64,000 bases of DNA from Paraburkholderia sp. D15 (lineage in GTDB: Bacteria; Pseudomonadota; Gammaproteobacteria; Burkholderiales; Burkholderiaceae), in NCBI RefSeq assembly GCF_029910215.1, contig NZ_CP110396.1:1240001-1304000 (forward strand), written 5' to 3'. Positions 1-9,376 of this stretch are shown here, in pieces. The notes under the pieces are model-generated. The model was not told the DNA's origin. It did not search any database and saw nothing but the letters and a program-made list of their open reading frames with translations. The translations under genes and the position numbers were made by a program. The first letter of the stretch is position 1; each line of letters begins with the position of its first letter.

Positions 1-1392
1 CGCTCCGCGCGCGGGCTCGACGTGCTCGAACGGCTCGGCAACGTGGTGGTGCTCGAACGTCCGTTGAACTCCGAGACGCTGCGGCGCGCGGTGGCCTCGT
101 CGTTGCGGGCGCGCGCGCGGCAGTACGAATCGCGCCGCCATCTGGCCGACCGGATCGAAGCGCAGGAAGCGCTGGTGCAACTGAACGATTCGCTGGAAGG
201 CCGCATCGCCGAACGCACCCAGGAACTCGCGTCCGCCAACAACCGGTTGATGACCGAGATCCACGAGCGCGCCAAGGTGCAAGCCGTGCTGGTGCAGTCG
301 CAGAAGATGGAAGCGCTCGGCCAGCTCACCGGCGGCATCGCGCACGACTTCAACAATCTGCTGAACGTGATCATGGTCAATGCGGAGCTGATCGGGCGCG
401 TGAGCGGCGACGAACGGATTCGCGGCATGGCCGCCACCGTCAAACGCGCGACCGAACGCGGCGCCAAGCTGACCGGTCAATTACTGACCTTCTCGCGCAA
501 CAGCAATCTCGATCTGAAAGCGGTGGATGTCGTCAGTCTGCTGCAAGGCATGCGCGACATCATCACGGTGTCGCTCGGCTCCACTATCCAGTACGCGAAC
601 GAATTCGACGGCGAAGCGATGTGGACCGAGGCCGACGCCAATCAGCTCGAACTCGCCATTCTCAATCTCGCGATCAACGCGCGCGACGCGATGCCGAACG
701 GCGGCCGGCTCGATATCCGCGTGAAGCAGCGCGACGAGCCGGACGAGACCCTCGAACATGGCCGCTACGTCGTGCTCGAAGTCATCGACACCGGCTCGGG
801 CGTGCCGCCCGAGGTCGTCTCGCGCGTGTTCGATCCATTCTTCACCACCAAGCCGATCGGCAAGGGCACGGGGCTCGGCCTGAGCCAGGTGTACGGCATC
901 GCGAGACAGGCAGGCGGCACCGCGCGCCTGTTCAGCGAGGAGGGCAAGGGCACCACCGTCGAAATCTGGCTGCCGCTGCGCGAGCGCGCGGCCCCGCAAG
1001 CCGAGGCGGAGCCGGATACCGAAACGGGCGTGGTCGGCGAAAAACGCGTGCTGGTGGTCGAGGACGACGGCGAAGTGCGCGCGATGCTGGTGGAGTCGCT
1101 GCGCATGCTCGGCTACACCGTGACCGAAGCCGCCGACGGCCGCGCCGGCCTCAATCGTCTGGCGAACGACAAGCCCGACCTGTTGATGGTCGACTTCGCG
1201 ATGCCCGGCATGAACGGCATCGACGTGATCACCGAGGCACGCAAGCTGCGCGAAGACCTGCCGGTGATTCTCGCGACCGGTTATGCGGACGTGGACATCT
1301 CCGGGCTCGCGGTGAAACGCTGCACGATCCTGCGCAAACCCTTCCAGCTCGACGACCTGGCTCGCACGGTACGGCTCGGACTGGCGGCTTGA
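1..1392 (+). CDS. Hybrid sensor histidine kinase/response regulator, 5' truncated
   Basis: The reading frame is open from base 1, so the true start lies upstream of the window; the GTG at 22 is probably internal. The first visible residues (LGNVVVLERP) resemble the end of a pseudo-receiver domain. A coiled coil follows (about residues 45-90), then a HisKA/HATPase core with H-box GGIAHDFNNLL, N-box NLAINARDAM, G1 DTGSG and G2 GTGLGLS. The C-terminus is a receiver domain with the acidic pair EDD, phospho-acceptor Asp in LLMVDFAMPG and conserved Lys in LRKPF. This is the layout of soluble hybrid kinases that pass phosphate internally to their own receiver. No membrane segment is visible in this part. 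The signal sensed and the partner regulator are unknown. Confidence 0.9.
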   Translation, partial: RSARGLDVLERLGNVVVLERPLNSETLRRAVASSLRARARQYESRRHLADRIEAQEALVQLNDSLEGRIAERTQELASANNRLMTEIHERAKVQAVLVQSQKMEALGQLTGGIAHDFNNLLNVIMVNAELIGRVSGDERIRGMAATVKRATERGAKLTGQLLTFSRNSNLDLKAVDVVSLLQGMRDIITVSLGSTIQYANEFDGEAMWTEADANQLELAILNLAINARDAMPNGGRLDIRVKQRDEPDETLEHGRYVVLEVIDTGSGVPPEVVSRVFDPFFTTKPIGKGTGLGLSQVYGIARQAGGTARLFSEEGKGTTVEIWLPLRERAAPQAEAEPDTETGVVGEKRVLVVEDDGEVRAMLVESLRMLGYTVTEAADGRAGLNRLANDKPDLLMVDFAMPGMNGIDVITEARKLREDLPVILATGYADVDISGLAVKRCTILRKPFQLDDLARTVRLGLAA

Positions 1393-1461
1393 CCCGAGGC
1401 GCGCCGCGCCGACCGGTCAGGTCACGCCAGATCGCGTCACGAAAAAATCACGAATCAATAG

Positions 1462-1490
1462 TTTGCTAACGAATTTTTTAGCCCTACAAT
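1462..1490 (+). promoter_or_regulatory. Predicted sigma70 promoter of the marR-efflux operon
   Basis: A -35-like TTGCTA (1463-1468) and a -10 TACAAT (1485-1490) are separated by 16 bp. Transcription would start about 7 bases downstream, at or beside the ATG at 1498, which predicts a leaderless mRNA. The prediction is by eye. Confidence 0.5.
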
Positions 1491-1497
1491 GCCGGCC

Positions 1498-1944
1498 ATG
1501 TCGACCAATCTCGATACCTTGCGCCGCACCGTCAGCAGCACGCTCGTCGTTGCGGCCCGTAAGTGGCGGCGCACGAGCCACGGCGTGCTCGCGGCCTTCA
1601 ATGTCTCCGAGGCGTGCGCCACGCCGCTTCTGACCGCAAGCCGGCTCGGCGAGGCGGTGCGTCAGGTCACGCTCGCCGATTACGTCGGGATAGAAGGGCC
1701 GTCGCTGGTGCGGCTGCTCGACCAGTTGTGCGCGGCGGGATTGATGCGCCGCGACGAAGACCCCGAAGACCGCCGCGCGAAAACCGTCGTGCTGACCGAA
1801 GAAGGCCGCGCCGTCACCGCGAAAATGGAAGAAGAGCTGGTGACGTTGCGCGCGCAGGCATTGAAGGGCGTGTCGCGCAGCGATCTCGAAGCGACCCTGC
1901 GCGTGTTGTCCGCGTTCACCGCGGACATCGGCGATCAGGCGTAA
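1498..1944 (+). CDS. MarR family transcriptional regulator
   Basis: A 148-aa winged-helix regulator. The recognition region reads IEGPSLVRLLDQLCAAGLM, followed by the wing RRDEDPEDRRAKTVVLTEEG, the DxRxx-K-xxxLTxxG signature of MarR proteins. It ends 6 bases before the FUSC transporter gene, so it is very likely the local, ligand-released repressor of the efflux operon. Two in-frame ATGs are possible, at 1489 and 1498. I chose 1498 because the first ATG overlaps a good -10 hexamer and neither has a Shine-Dalgarno sequence, so translation may be leaderless. The ligand is not known; aromatic acids would fit the efflux genes. Confidence 0.88.
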   Translation: MSTNLDTLRRTVSSTLVVAARKWRRTSHGVLAAFNVSEACATPLLTASRLGEAVRQVTLADYVGIEGPSLVRLLDQLCAAGLMRRDEDPEDRRAKTVVLTEEGRAVTAKMEEELVTLRAQALKGVSRSDLEATLRVLSAFTADIGDQA

Positions 1945-1950
1945 CGGTTC

Positions 1951-4140
1951 ATGGCCTACCCGTCCCTACGCGACTGGCTGTTCTCCGTCAAAACCTTCGC
2001 CGCGGCAATGATCGCGCTTTACATCGGGCTTGCGCTCGAACTACCCCGGCCTTACTGGGCGATGGCCACCGTCTACATCGTGTCGAATCCGTTCGTCGGC
2101 GCGACCCGCTCCAAGGCGCTCTATCGTGCGCTCGGCACCGCGCTCGGCGCCTCGGCGGCGGTGCTGCTGGTGCCGCCCTTCGTCGAATCGCCGTATCTGT
2201 TCAGCGTGATCGTCGCGCTCTGGACCGGCACGCTGCTGTATCTCGCCGTGTCCGACCGCACCGCGCGCAGCTACGTGTTCCTGCTGGCCGGCTATACGAT
2301 GCCGATCATCGCACTGCCCTCCGTCACCAATCCGGCCGGCGTGTTCGATCTCGCGGTGAGCCGCACCGAGGAGATCACGCTCGGCATCGTCTGCGCGAGC
2401 GTGGTGGGCAGCGTGCTGTTTCCGAGCCGGCTCGCGCCGACCATCATCGAGCGGACCGACGCGTGGTTCCGCGACGCCGCGTTCTACGCCACCGAAACAT
2501 TGTCCGGCCGCATCGCGGGCGCGGCGATTTCGGGCGCGCGGCAACGGCTCGCGGCCACCATCAACGGTCTGGAGTTGTTGCTGAGCCAACTGGCCTACGA
2601 TCACACGCGGCCCGACGTGCTGGCGCGCGCGCATGAATTGCGCGGACGCATGCAGCTACTGTTGCCGATCATGTCGTCGCTCGCCGATCCGCTGATCGCG
2701 CTGTACAACAGCGGCCGCCAAACCTGGCCCGAAGGGCTCGAAGCGCTGCTGAACGACGTGATCAAGTGGTTCAACGCGCCCTTGCCCGCCGTCAGCGCCG
2801 GCTATCATCCCGATCCCGCCGCCGATGCGTTGCGCGCACGCATCGCGGCCATGCAGCCGCCGTCCGCCGCGCTCGCGAGCTGGGACGGCGCACTGCTGTC
2901 GAACGCGCTGTGGCGGATGAAACAGGTGATCGACGTGTGGCAGGACTGCCGCTCGCTGCGCATCATCATCACGCGCGAGGAAGGTTCGTGGCGGCCGCGT
3001 TTTCGTCATTGGCGGCTGGGCGGCACCGAGCGCTTCTACGATCGCGGCATCATGCTGTTCTCCACCGGCTCGGCGGCGGCGGCCGTGATTCTCGCGTGCA
3101 GTCTGTGGATCAGTTCGGGCTGGAACGACGGCGCGGGCGCCGTGACGCTCGCGGCGGTGGCGTGCTGCTTTTTCGCCGCGCTCGACGAACCCGCGCCGAT
3201 GGTTCTGCGCTTCTTCGTCGCGACCGCGATCAGCGTGGTGGCGGCAGGCGTCTATCTGTTCGCGGTGCTGCCCCACGTACATGACTTTCCGATGCTGGTG
3301 ATCATGTTCGCCGCGCCGTTCATCTTTGTCGGCACGCTGATTCCGCGTCCGCAGTTCAACCTCGCGACAGTGCTGGTCGCGGTGAACACGGCGACCTTCA
3401 TCAGCATTCAGGACGCTTACGACGCCAACTTCCTCGTGTTCATGAACAGCAACCTCGCGGGACTCGCGGGGCTGCTGTACGCGTATGTGTGGACGCGCGT
3501 CACGCGGCCGTTCGGCGCGGAACTCGCGGCGGCGCGTCTGCTGCGCTCGAGCTGGGCCGACGTGGCGCTCACCGCGTCGACGCGGCAGATCGACGACCCA
3601 CGCAATCTCGCCGCGCGCATGCTCGACCGCTTGATGCAGCTGATCCCGCGGCTGGCTGCCACCGACGATCACCGCCATCCGTCGATCGAAAGTTTTCGCG
3701 ATCTGCGTATCGCGTTCAACGCGCTCGACCTGCGCCGCGTAACAGGCAAGCTTGGCGGCGACGCGCCGGCCGCGATCGATCACGTGCTCGACGACGTGCG
3801 CGCGTATTACGAATACTGCGTGGATCGCGGCAAACGCGAGCCGGTGCCGGAAAGTCTGATGCAATCGATCGACGCGGCCGTGGCGCGCGTGACCGCGCAA
3901 GGACTGGCGAATGCTGCCGACGCGGCGGCCGGGACCAAACCAGCCGACCCAACCGATCCAACCCACGCTAGCGGCGCGGAGTCCCCCCCAGCCACACCCG
4001 CCACGCCCTCCCCGACCGCCGCGCATTCCGCGCGCCGTTTGCGCGAAGCGCTGCATGCGCTGGTCGGCTTGCGTCTTTCGCTGTTTCCGGCCACGCTGAC
4101 GACACCCGCGCCGCCCGAACCGGAAGCTGCCGCCCCATGA
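1951..4140 (+). CDS. FUSC family inner-membrane efflux protein (AaeB-like)
   Basis: A 729-aa protein of the fusaric-acid-resistance/aromatic-carboxylate efflux family. It shows the family's duplicated arrangement: an N-terminal membrane block (about residues 10-165), a cytoplasmic stretch, a second membrane block (about 365-520) and a C-terminal cytoplasmic domain. The last 70 or so residues are rich in Ala, Pro and Thr and look disordered. In AaeAB-type pumps this subunit works with a periplasmic adaptor of the HlyD type. Here the adaptor and an outer-membrane factor follow in the same operon, making a complete tripartite system. The substrate is inferred from family only. Confidence 0.9.
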   Translation: MAYPSLRDWLFSVKTFAAAMIALYIGLALELPRPYWAMATVYIVSNPFVGATRSKALYRALGTALGASAAVLLVPPFVESPYLFSVIVALWTGTLLYLAVSDRTARSYVFLLAGYTMPIIALPSVTNPAGVFDLAVSRTEEITLGIVCASVVGSVLFPSRLAPTIIERTDAWFRDAAFYATETLSGRIAGAAISGARQRLAATINGLELLLSQLAYDHTRPDVLARAHELRGRMQLLLPIMSSLADPLIALYNSGRQTWPEGLEALLNDVIKWFNAPLPAVSAGYHPDPAADALRARIAAMQPPSAALASWDGALLSNALWRMKQVIDVWQDCRSLRIIITREEGSWRPRFRHWRLGGTERFYDRGIMLFSTGSAAAAVILACSLWISSGWNDGAGAVTLAAVACCFFAALDEPAPMVLRFFVATAISVVAAGVYLFAVLPHVHDFPMLVIMFAAPFIFVGTLIPRPQFNLATVLVAVNTATFISIQDAYDANFLVFMNSNLAGLAGLLYAYVWTRVTRPFGAELAAARLLRSSWADVALTASTRQIDDPRNLAARMLDRLMQLIPRLAATDDHRHPSIESFRDLRIAFNALDLRRVTGKLGGDAPAAIDHVLDDVRAYYEYCVDRGKREPVPESLMQSIDAAVARVTAQGLANAADAAAGTKPADPTDPTHASGAESPPATPATPSPTAAHSARRLREALHALVGLRLSLFPATLTTPAPPEPEAAAP

Positions 4141-4188
4141 CGCCCATGCGCCCGTCCGCCACCCGTTTGCTCTTTTCCCCTACCCGCG

Positions 4189-4398
4189 ATGATCGGTGAA
4201 ATCGATATCTTCGGCGTGTTCGTGCCGGCCGTGCTGGTGCTGATGTTGATCGCGTATCTGATCAACCTCGCGCTGCGCACCGTGCTCGCGCGCGTCGGCT
4301 TCTACCGTTTCGTCTGGCATCGCTCCATCTTCGATCTCGGCATCTACGTGCTGGTGCTGGGCCTTGTCGTCGTCGTTTCGCACAGACTCATAACGTGA
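4189..4398 (+). CDS. DUF1656 small membrane protein
   Basis: A 69-aa protein with two hydrophobic helices (about residues 9-28 and 48-66) and the IGEIDIFGVFVP start typical of DUF1656. In many proteobacteria it sits between the FUSC pump and the HlyD adaptor, as here, and is assumed to be an accessory part of that pump. Its stop overlaps the GTG start of the next gene by 4 bases, indicating translational coupling. Confidence 0.88.
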   Translation: MIGEIDIFGVFVPAVLVLMLIAYLINLALRTVLARVGFYRFVWHRSIFDLGIYVLVLGLVVVVSHRLIT

Positions 4399-5348
4399 AA
4401 AAAACCTGGTTCTCCGTCGGTCAGATCCTGCTGACCTTGATTGTCGTGGTGGCCGCGGCGCTCGTGCTGTGGAAACTGGTCGACTACTACATGTTCGCGC
4501 CATGGACTCGCGACGGTCACGTGCGCGCGGACGTGATCCAGGTGGCGCCCGACGTCTCCGGCCTGATCTCGTCGGTCGAGGTGGTGGACAACCAGCAGGT
4601 CAGGAAAGGCCAGGTGCTGTTCGTGATCGATCAGGCGCGCTACACGCTCGCCTTGCGCCAGGCCGAAGCCAACGCGCAGCAGCGCCGCGCCACGCTCGAT
4701 CAGGCGCGTCGCGAAGACGCGCGCAATCGCAAGCTCGGCAATCTGGTGGCGGCGGAGGTGTACGAGGAAAGCCGCTCGCGCGTCGAAGCTGGGGAAGCCG
4801 CGCTCGCCGATGCGAACGTCGCGATCGATACCGCGAAACTGAACCTGCAACGCTCGACGATCCTGAGTCCGGTCGACGGTTATCTGAACGATCGCGCGCC
4901 GCGCGCCGGCGAATTCGTCGCGGCGGGGCGTCCGGTGCTCGCGGTGGTGGATATGAATTCGTTCCGCGTCGACGGCTATTTCGAGGAAACCAAGCTGCGC
5001 GGTATCGCCATCGGGCAACCGGTCGACATCACGGTGATGGGTGAGCCGCGCGCACTGCGCGGCCACGTGCAGAGCATCGTCGCCGCGATCGAGGACCGCG
5101 ACCGCACGCAAGGCTCGAATCTGCTGCCGAACGTGAATCCGGCGTTCAGCTGGGTCCGTCTCGCGCAGCGTATTCCGGTACGGGTCGCGCTCGACGAAGT
5201 GCCGGCCGATTTCCGCATGATCGCGGGCCGCACGGCGACGGTGTCGGTGCGGGATCTCGCGCCGCTCGCGAAGAAACATCCGCAGACGAATGCGTCCGGC
5301 GCGGTGGATGCGTCGGCGGCGGTCGCCGCGTCGGGCGCATCGCAATGA
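4395..5348 (+). CDS. HlyD-family periplasmic adaptor of the efflux system
   Basis: A 317-aa membrane fusion protein. One N-terminal membrane anchor (about residues 9-29) is followed by a lipoyl-like half motif (VAPDVSGLISSVEVVDNQQV), an alpha-helical hairpin (about 80-145) and the returning half (STILSPVDGYLNDRAPRAGEFV) with a beta-barrel domain. It is AaeA/EmrA-like and shorter than RND-type adaptors. It starts with GTG inside the stop of the DUF1656 gene and its own stop overlaps the next start by 4 bases. It should bridge the FUSC pump to the outer-membrane factor encoded next. Confidence 0.9.
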   Translation: MKKTWFSVGQILLTLIVVVAAALVLWKLVDYYMFAPWTRDGHVRADVIQVAPDVSGLISSVEVVDNQQVRKGQVLFVIDQARYTLALRQAEANAQQRRATLDQARREDARNRKLGNLVAAEVYEESRSRVEAGEAALADANVAIDTAKLNLQRSTILSPVDGYLNDRAPRAGEFVAAGRPVLAVVDMNSFRVDGYFEETKLRGIAIGQPVDITVMGEPRALRGHVQSIVAAIEDRDRTQGSNLLPNVNPAFSWVRLAQRIPVRVALDEVPADFRMIAGRTATVSVRDLAPLAKKHPQTNASGAVDASAAVAASGASQ

Positions 5349-6826
5349 AAGCGTCGCGTTTACAGGCCTTTTCGCGGCGGCTGGCCGGCTTGCCGCTTCT
5401 GCCGTTGTTGCCGCTGTTGCCGCTCTTGCCCTTGATCGCCACACTCGACGGTTGCATCAACGTCGGCCCCAACTACGCGCTGCCCAAGCAGGCGCTCGTC
5501 AATGCGCCGCTCGCCAACGCACCGCTCGAAGGCGCCGACGGCACGCTGACCTCGCGCCAGACCGTGCCCGCTATCTGGTGGAAGCTGTACGACGATCCCG
5601 TGCTCAACAGCCTCGTCGATCAAGCCTTGCAATCGAATACCGACCTGCGCGTCGCGGCGGCCAACCTCGCGCGTTCGCGCGAAGCGCTCGGCGTCGCCCA
5701 GGCGCAGGGTGGCTTCTCCGGCAAGACGTCGGTGGCGCTCGAACGCGCGCAGGAATCCGCCGAGCAATACCTGCTCACCGAAAAACTGCCGGTGGCGAAC
5801 GAAGGCGACATCGGCATCAGCATCTCGTACGAAATCGATCTGTTCGGCAAGCTGCGGCGCGGCGTGGAAGCCGCGCAGGCGGACACCGAATCCGTGCAGG
5901 CCGCCGGCGACCTCGCGCGCATCTCGGTGGTTGCCGACGTGGTGCGCTCGTATGTCGAGCAATGTTCGGCGGCCGAGGAACTCAGGATCGCGCAGCAGTC
6001 GCTCGCCTTGCAGAAGCAGCGCGTGGACGTGTCGCGCCGTTTGCGTGACGCGGGTCGCGGCAACCAGCCCGACGTGACGCGCGGGCAGACGCAGGTCGAG
6101 ACGCTGTCGGCGGATATTCCGCGCTATATCGCGCGGCGCAAGATCGCGCAGTACCGGCTCGCGGCGTTGCTGGCGCGTGCGCCGTCCGATCTGCCGCCGG
6201 CCGTGCTCGCGTGCGATCGTCTGCCGACACTACGCCAGCCGATTCCGATCGGCGACGGTGCCGCGCTGCTCAAGCGTCGTCCGGACGTGCGCGAGGCCGA
6301 GCGGCAACTGGCGGCGTCCACGGCGCGCATCGGCGTGGCGACCGGCGCGTTGTATCCGAGCGTGAGCATCGGCGCATCGGCGGGTTTGACGGGGATTCTC
6401 GAAGACCTCGGTACGTCGCCCACTGCGCGTTGGGCGTTCGGTCCGCTGATCAGCTGGACCTTCCCGACCAACGGTGCGCGCGGACGCGTGCGCGAAGCCG
6501 AGGCATCGAGCCAGGTGGCGCTGGCGAAATTCGACGGTGTGGTGTTGACCGCGCTGCGCGAGACCGAGACCAACCTCGCGACTTACGCATCGGATGCCAC
6601 GCGTGCCGATGCGTTGCGGGCCGCGTTGAAGTCCGCCGAGGCATCGGCGGATGAAACGCATCGGCTCTACGTGGCCGGGCGCGAGTCGTTCATTTCCGAT
6701 CTGGACGCGACGCGCACGCTGACCTCGACGAAATCGCAGGTCGCGGCGGCGGAAGGCCAGGTCGCGATCGACCAGGTCAATCTGTTCCTCGCGTTGGGCG
6801 GCGGGTGGGAGACGGCGGGGCCTTGA
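5345..6826 (+). CDS. Outer-membrane efflux lipoprotein (NodT/OprM family)
   Basis: A 493-aa TolC-like outer-membrane factor with the two internal repeats of the family; the second begins near RPDVREAERQLAAS. The N-terminus is a signal peptide with an unusual run of LPLL repeats ending in LDGC, which would place the lipidated Cys at about residue 37. The motif QTVPAIWWKLYDDPVLNSLV is typical of the NodT subgroup. As last gene of the operon it completes the channel. Downstream, a convergent hydrolase gene lies on the other strand. Confidence 0.9.
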   Translation: MKASRLQAFSRRLAGLPLLPLLPLLPLLPLIATLDGCINVGPNYALPKQALVNAPLANAPLEGADGTLTSRQTVPAIWWKLYDDPVLNSLVDQALQSNTDLRVAAANLARSREALGVAQAQGGFSGKTSVALERAQESAEQYLLTEKLPVANEGDIGISISYEIDLFGKLRRGVEAAQADTESVQAAGDLARISVVADVVRSYVEQCSAAEELRIAQQSLALQKQRVDVSRRLRDAGRGNQPDVTRGQTQVETLSADIPRYIARRKIAQYRLAALLARAPSDLPPAVLACDRLPTLRQPIPIGDGAALLKRRPDVREAERQLAASTARIGVATGALYPSVSIGASAGLTGILEDLGTSPTARWAFGPLISWTFPTNGARGRVREAEASSQVALAKFDGVVLTALRETETNLATYASDATRADALRAALKSAEASADETHRLYVAGRESFISDLDATRTLTSTKSQVAAAEGQVAIDQVNLFLALGGGWETAGP

Positions 6827-6904
6827 GCGGGCTCGCGGGGCCTGGTGCATGTCAAGCGTTCCCGGCCCGCCACATCCGCCATGCCGTCCACCCGCTTTAC
6901 ATCG

Positions 6905-7693
6905 TCACTTCGTCGCGCGCGCCGCTTCCACGATCGCCGCCGCCACTTCCGCCGGCTTCGACAGCATCACGACGTGGCTCGCGTCGACCTTCACCACCTT
7001 CGCGCCAATCTGTTGCGCCATGGCGTCCTGCAGCGGCGCCGGAATCATACGGTCCTTCTCGGTCACCACGAACCACGACGGCTTGTTCTGCCACGCCACC
7101 TGCGTCACCTTGTCGTCGGTACAGCCGGAAAACCACGGACCTTGCGTCGCGGCCACCAGACGCGCCTGAGCGACCGGCAGATCCTGCGCGAAGTCGTGGA
7201 TGATGGCATCGGTCGACAGCGTCAGGTAGCCCGCCGAATCCTTCTGCAATGCCGAAGCCCACGAAGGCGCCGGCTTGCCCTTCAGGATGTCGTTGATCGA
7301 CTGGTCTTTTTGCGGCGCGAACGCGGCCACGTACACCAGCGACTTGACCTTGTCGTCGTTGCCGGCCTGCGTAATCACCGCGCCGGCCCACGAGTGGCCG
7401 ACCAGAATCACCGGACCGTCCTGCTGATCGATCACGCGGCGCGTGGCGGCCACGTCGGCGTCGAGCGAACTGAGCGGGTTCTGCACCGCGACCACGTGCA
7501 GCCCCTTGGCCTGCAGCAGCGGAATCACTTTCGCCCAGCTCGAACCGTCGGCGAACGCGCCGTGCACCAGCACGACATTCTTGCCCTTGAGGTCGTCGTT
7601 GGGCGCGGCGCTCGCCGGCGTCAACGCGCTGAGGGAAAGCAGACTGCCGAACATGAGCGCGGCGGCCAGGCATTTTTTGAGCAGGGTGTTCAT
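6905..7693 (-). CDS. Exported alpha/beta hydrolase
   Basis: A 262-aa protein with a signal peptide (MNTLLKKCLAAALMFG, cleaved after ASA near residue 29). The fold signatures are the oxyanion strand VVLVHGAFADGSSW and the nucleophile elbow GHSWAG; the catalytic His is probably in DASHVVMLS near the C-terminus. The family covers small esterases of the EstC/salicylate-esterase type. The start at 7693 is chosen because the signal peptide begins there; a longer frame upstream has no such features. The substrate is unknown and the gene is not in an operon with its neighbours. Confidence 0.85.
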   Translation of the reverse strand: MNTLLKKCLAAALMFGSLLSLSALTPASAAPNDDLKGKNVVLVHGAFADGSSWAKVIPLLQAKGLHVVAVQNPLSSLDADVAATRRVIDQQDGPVILVGHSWAGAVITQAGNDDKVKSLVYVAAFAPQKDQSINDILKGKPAPSWASALQKDSAGYLTLSTDAIIHDFAQDLPVAQARLVAATQGPWFSGCTDDKVTQVAWQNKPSWFVVTEKDRMIPAPLQDAMAQQIGAKVVKVDASHVVMLSKPAEVAAAIVEAARATK

Positions 7694-7871
7694 ACTATCG
7701 GTCCTCGTAGTGGAGATAAAAACGGCGGATGGGAATACGGGGTGAAGAATGCGCCGATCCGCCCGCCGGCTGTATCGGTCGAATGACCGAGGCGGCCTTC
7801 GGCAGGTGTGGCACAGTGCTCCATCGTTGTGCTCCATTCACGCTTCGCAAGACAGGACCCGAACGACACCC

Positions 7872-9350
7872 ATGGCAGACGCTTCAACCCTCCGCGCGCT
7901 CGACGCCGTCAAGGCGCTGGCCTTCATCGGCGACCTCAGCATGGGCCAGCCGACGGATCACTCGTTGCGCACCAGCTGGCTGGCCGCGCGTCTCGCGGTC
8001 GCGGCGGGCTACGACGCGGCGCAATGCGACATCGTGAAAGAGGTCTCGCTGCTGCGCTGGTCGGGTTGCACGGCCAATGCGGCGGAGTTCTCGGCGATGC
8101 TCGGCGACGACGTCGGCGGCCGCGAAGCGATGCTCGCGATGCGCCCAGGCTGGGGCGGCGTGGCCGAAGCGCAGGGACGTCTCGACGCGACGATCACCCC
8201 GCTCGCGCAGATTCACTGCGAGGTATCGGGGGACATCGCGCGCATGCTCGGCCTCGAACACGCCACGCAAACGGCGTTGCGCCACATCTTCGAAACCTGG
8301 GACGGCGGCGGCACACCGAACAAACTGGCCGGCGCGCGCGTGCCGGAAACCGTCTTTCTCGTCGTGCTCGCGGGCGACCTCGAAATTCTGAGCCGCACAT
8401 ATGGGCTCGATGCCGCGCAGACAATGATCGAGCGGCAAGCGGGCCGCCGGTATCCGGCCGGGCTCGCCAGTCTTGTTTGCGCGCAGGCGGCCGACTGGCT
8501 CGCCGAACTCGATCGCCACGACGCGGCGGCTCGCGACGAAGCGCTCGACGCGTTGCCGATTCATCAGCACACCGCGCCCGAAATCATCGCCGATGTGATC
8601 GACCTGAAGTTGCCCTGGATGGCCGGCTATTCGCGGCGCGTGGCCGAAACGGCGGCGGACTGCTGCGCGTGCCTGGGTTTCGACGACGCGGTTCGCCACC
8701 GCACCTATCTCGCCGCGTTGATTCACGGCATGGGGCGCATGGCGGTGTCGAACGCGATCTGGAACACGCCGGGGCGCCTGTCGTCGGCGGCGTGGGAGAA
8801 GGTGCGTCTCGTGCCTTACTGGACCGCTCGCGCCGGCAAGCAGATCGGTGCGCTCGCGCGCGAGTCGGAGATTGCGTCGCAGGCGTATGAGCGGCTCGAC
8901 GGCTCCGGCTATTTTCGCGGCGCGACGGGCGGCATGCTCAGCGACGAAGCGCGCGTGCTCGCGGCGTCGGCGAGCTGGGTGGCGCTGCGTTCGGCGCGGC
9001 CGTGGCGCGCGGCGTTGTCCGTGGATGAAGCGGCCGCATTGCTGAAGGAAGAAGCCGCGGCGGGCCGCTTCGACGCCCGGCCGGTCGATGCGCTGCTCAA
9101 CGCCGGGCGCGACGACTACACGCCGTCAGCCGAGCGCGCGAAACCCGCGGCGCGCAGCGGCTTGCTGTCGCCGCGCGAAGCCGAGGTGCTGCGGCACATC
9201 AGCCAGGGCGCGAGCAACAAGGAAGTGGCGAAGGCGTTGGAGATGAGTCCGAGCACGGTGCGCACGCACGTGGAGAGCGTGTTCCGCAAACTCGAGTGTT
9301 CGACGCGCGCGGCGGCGACCTTGAAGGCGTCGACGCTAGGGTTGATCTGA
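7872..9350 (+). CDS. Degenerate HD-GYP domain protein with C-terminal LuxR-type HTH
   Basis: A 492-aa protein. Two HD-like regions are visible: an N-terminal one (FIGDLSMGQPTDHSLR and, later, ETWDGGG) and a second one (ALIHGMGRMAVS, then YERLDGSGYFRG) that aligns with the HDIGK...HHERxDGxGYP pattern of c-di-GMP phosphodiesterases. The metal-binding HD pair reads HG, and HHE reads AYE, so catalysis is doubtful. The C-terminus (about residues 425-492) is a LuxR/GerE HTH (LSPREAEVLRHISQG, SNKEVAKALEMSPSTVRTHV). It may be a transcription factor that uses the HD region as a sensor. Start chosen at the ATG before ADASTLRALDAV. Confidence 0.82.
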   Translation: MADASTLRALDAVKALAFIGDLSMGQPTDHSLRTSWLAARLAVAAGYDAAQCDIVKEVSLLRWSGCTANAAEFSAMLGDDVGGREAMLAMRPGWGGVAEAQGRLDATITPLAQIHCEVSGDIARMLGLEHATQTALRHIFETWDGGGTPNKLAGARVPETVFLVVLAGDLEILSRTYGLDAAQTMIERQAGRRYPAGLASLVCAQAADWLAELDRHDAAARDEALDALPIHQHTAPEIIADVIDLKLPWMAGYSRRVAETAADCCACLGFDDAVRHRTYLAALIHGMGRMAVSNAIWNTPGRLSSAAWEKVRLVPYWTARAGKQIGALARESEIASQAYERLDGSGYFRGATGGMLSDEARVLAASASWVALRSARPWRAALSVDEAAALLKEEAAAGRFDARPVDALLNAGRDDYTPSAERAKPAARSGLLSPREAEVLRHISQGASNKEVAKALEMSPSTVRTHVESVFRKLECSTRAAATLKASTLGLI

Positions 9351-9376
9351 TCCGACCGGTCTGGCGCCTTGACGCG

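Noticed and set aside
481..999. 172-aa minus-strand frame inside the sensor kinase
   Set aside because: It is the antisense shadow of a high-GC kinase gene with clear motifs on the plus strand.
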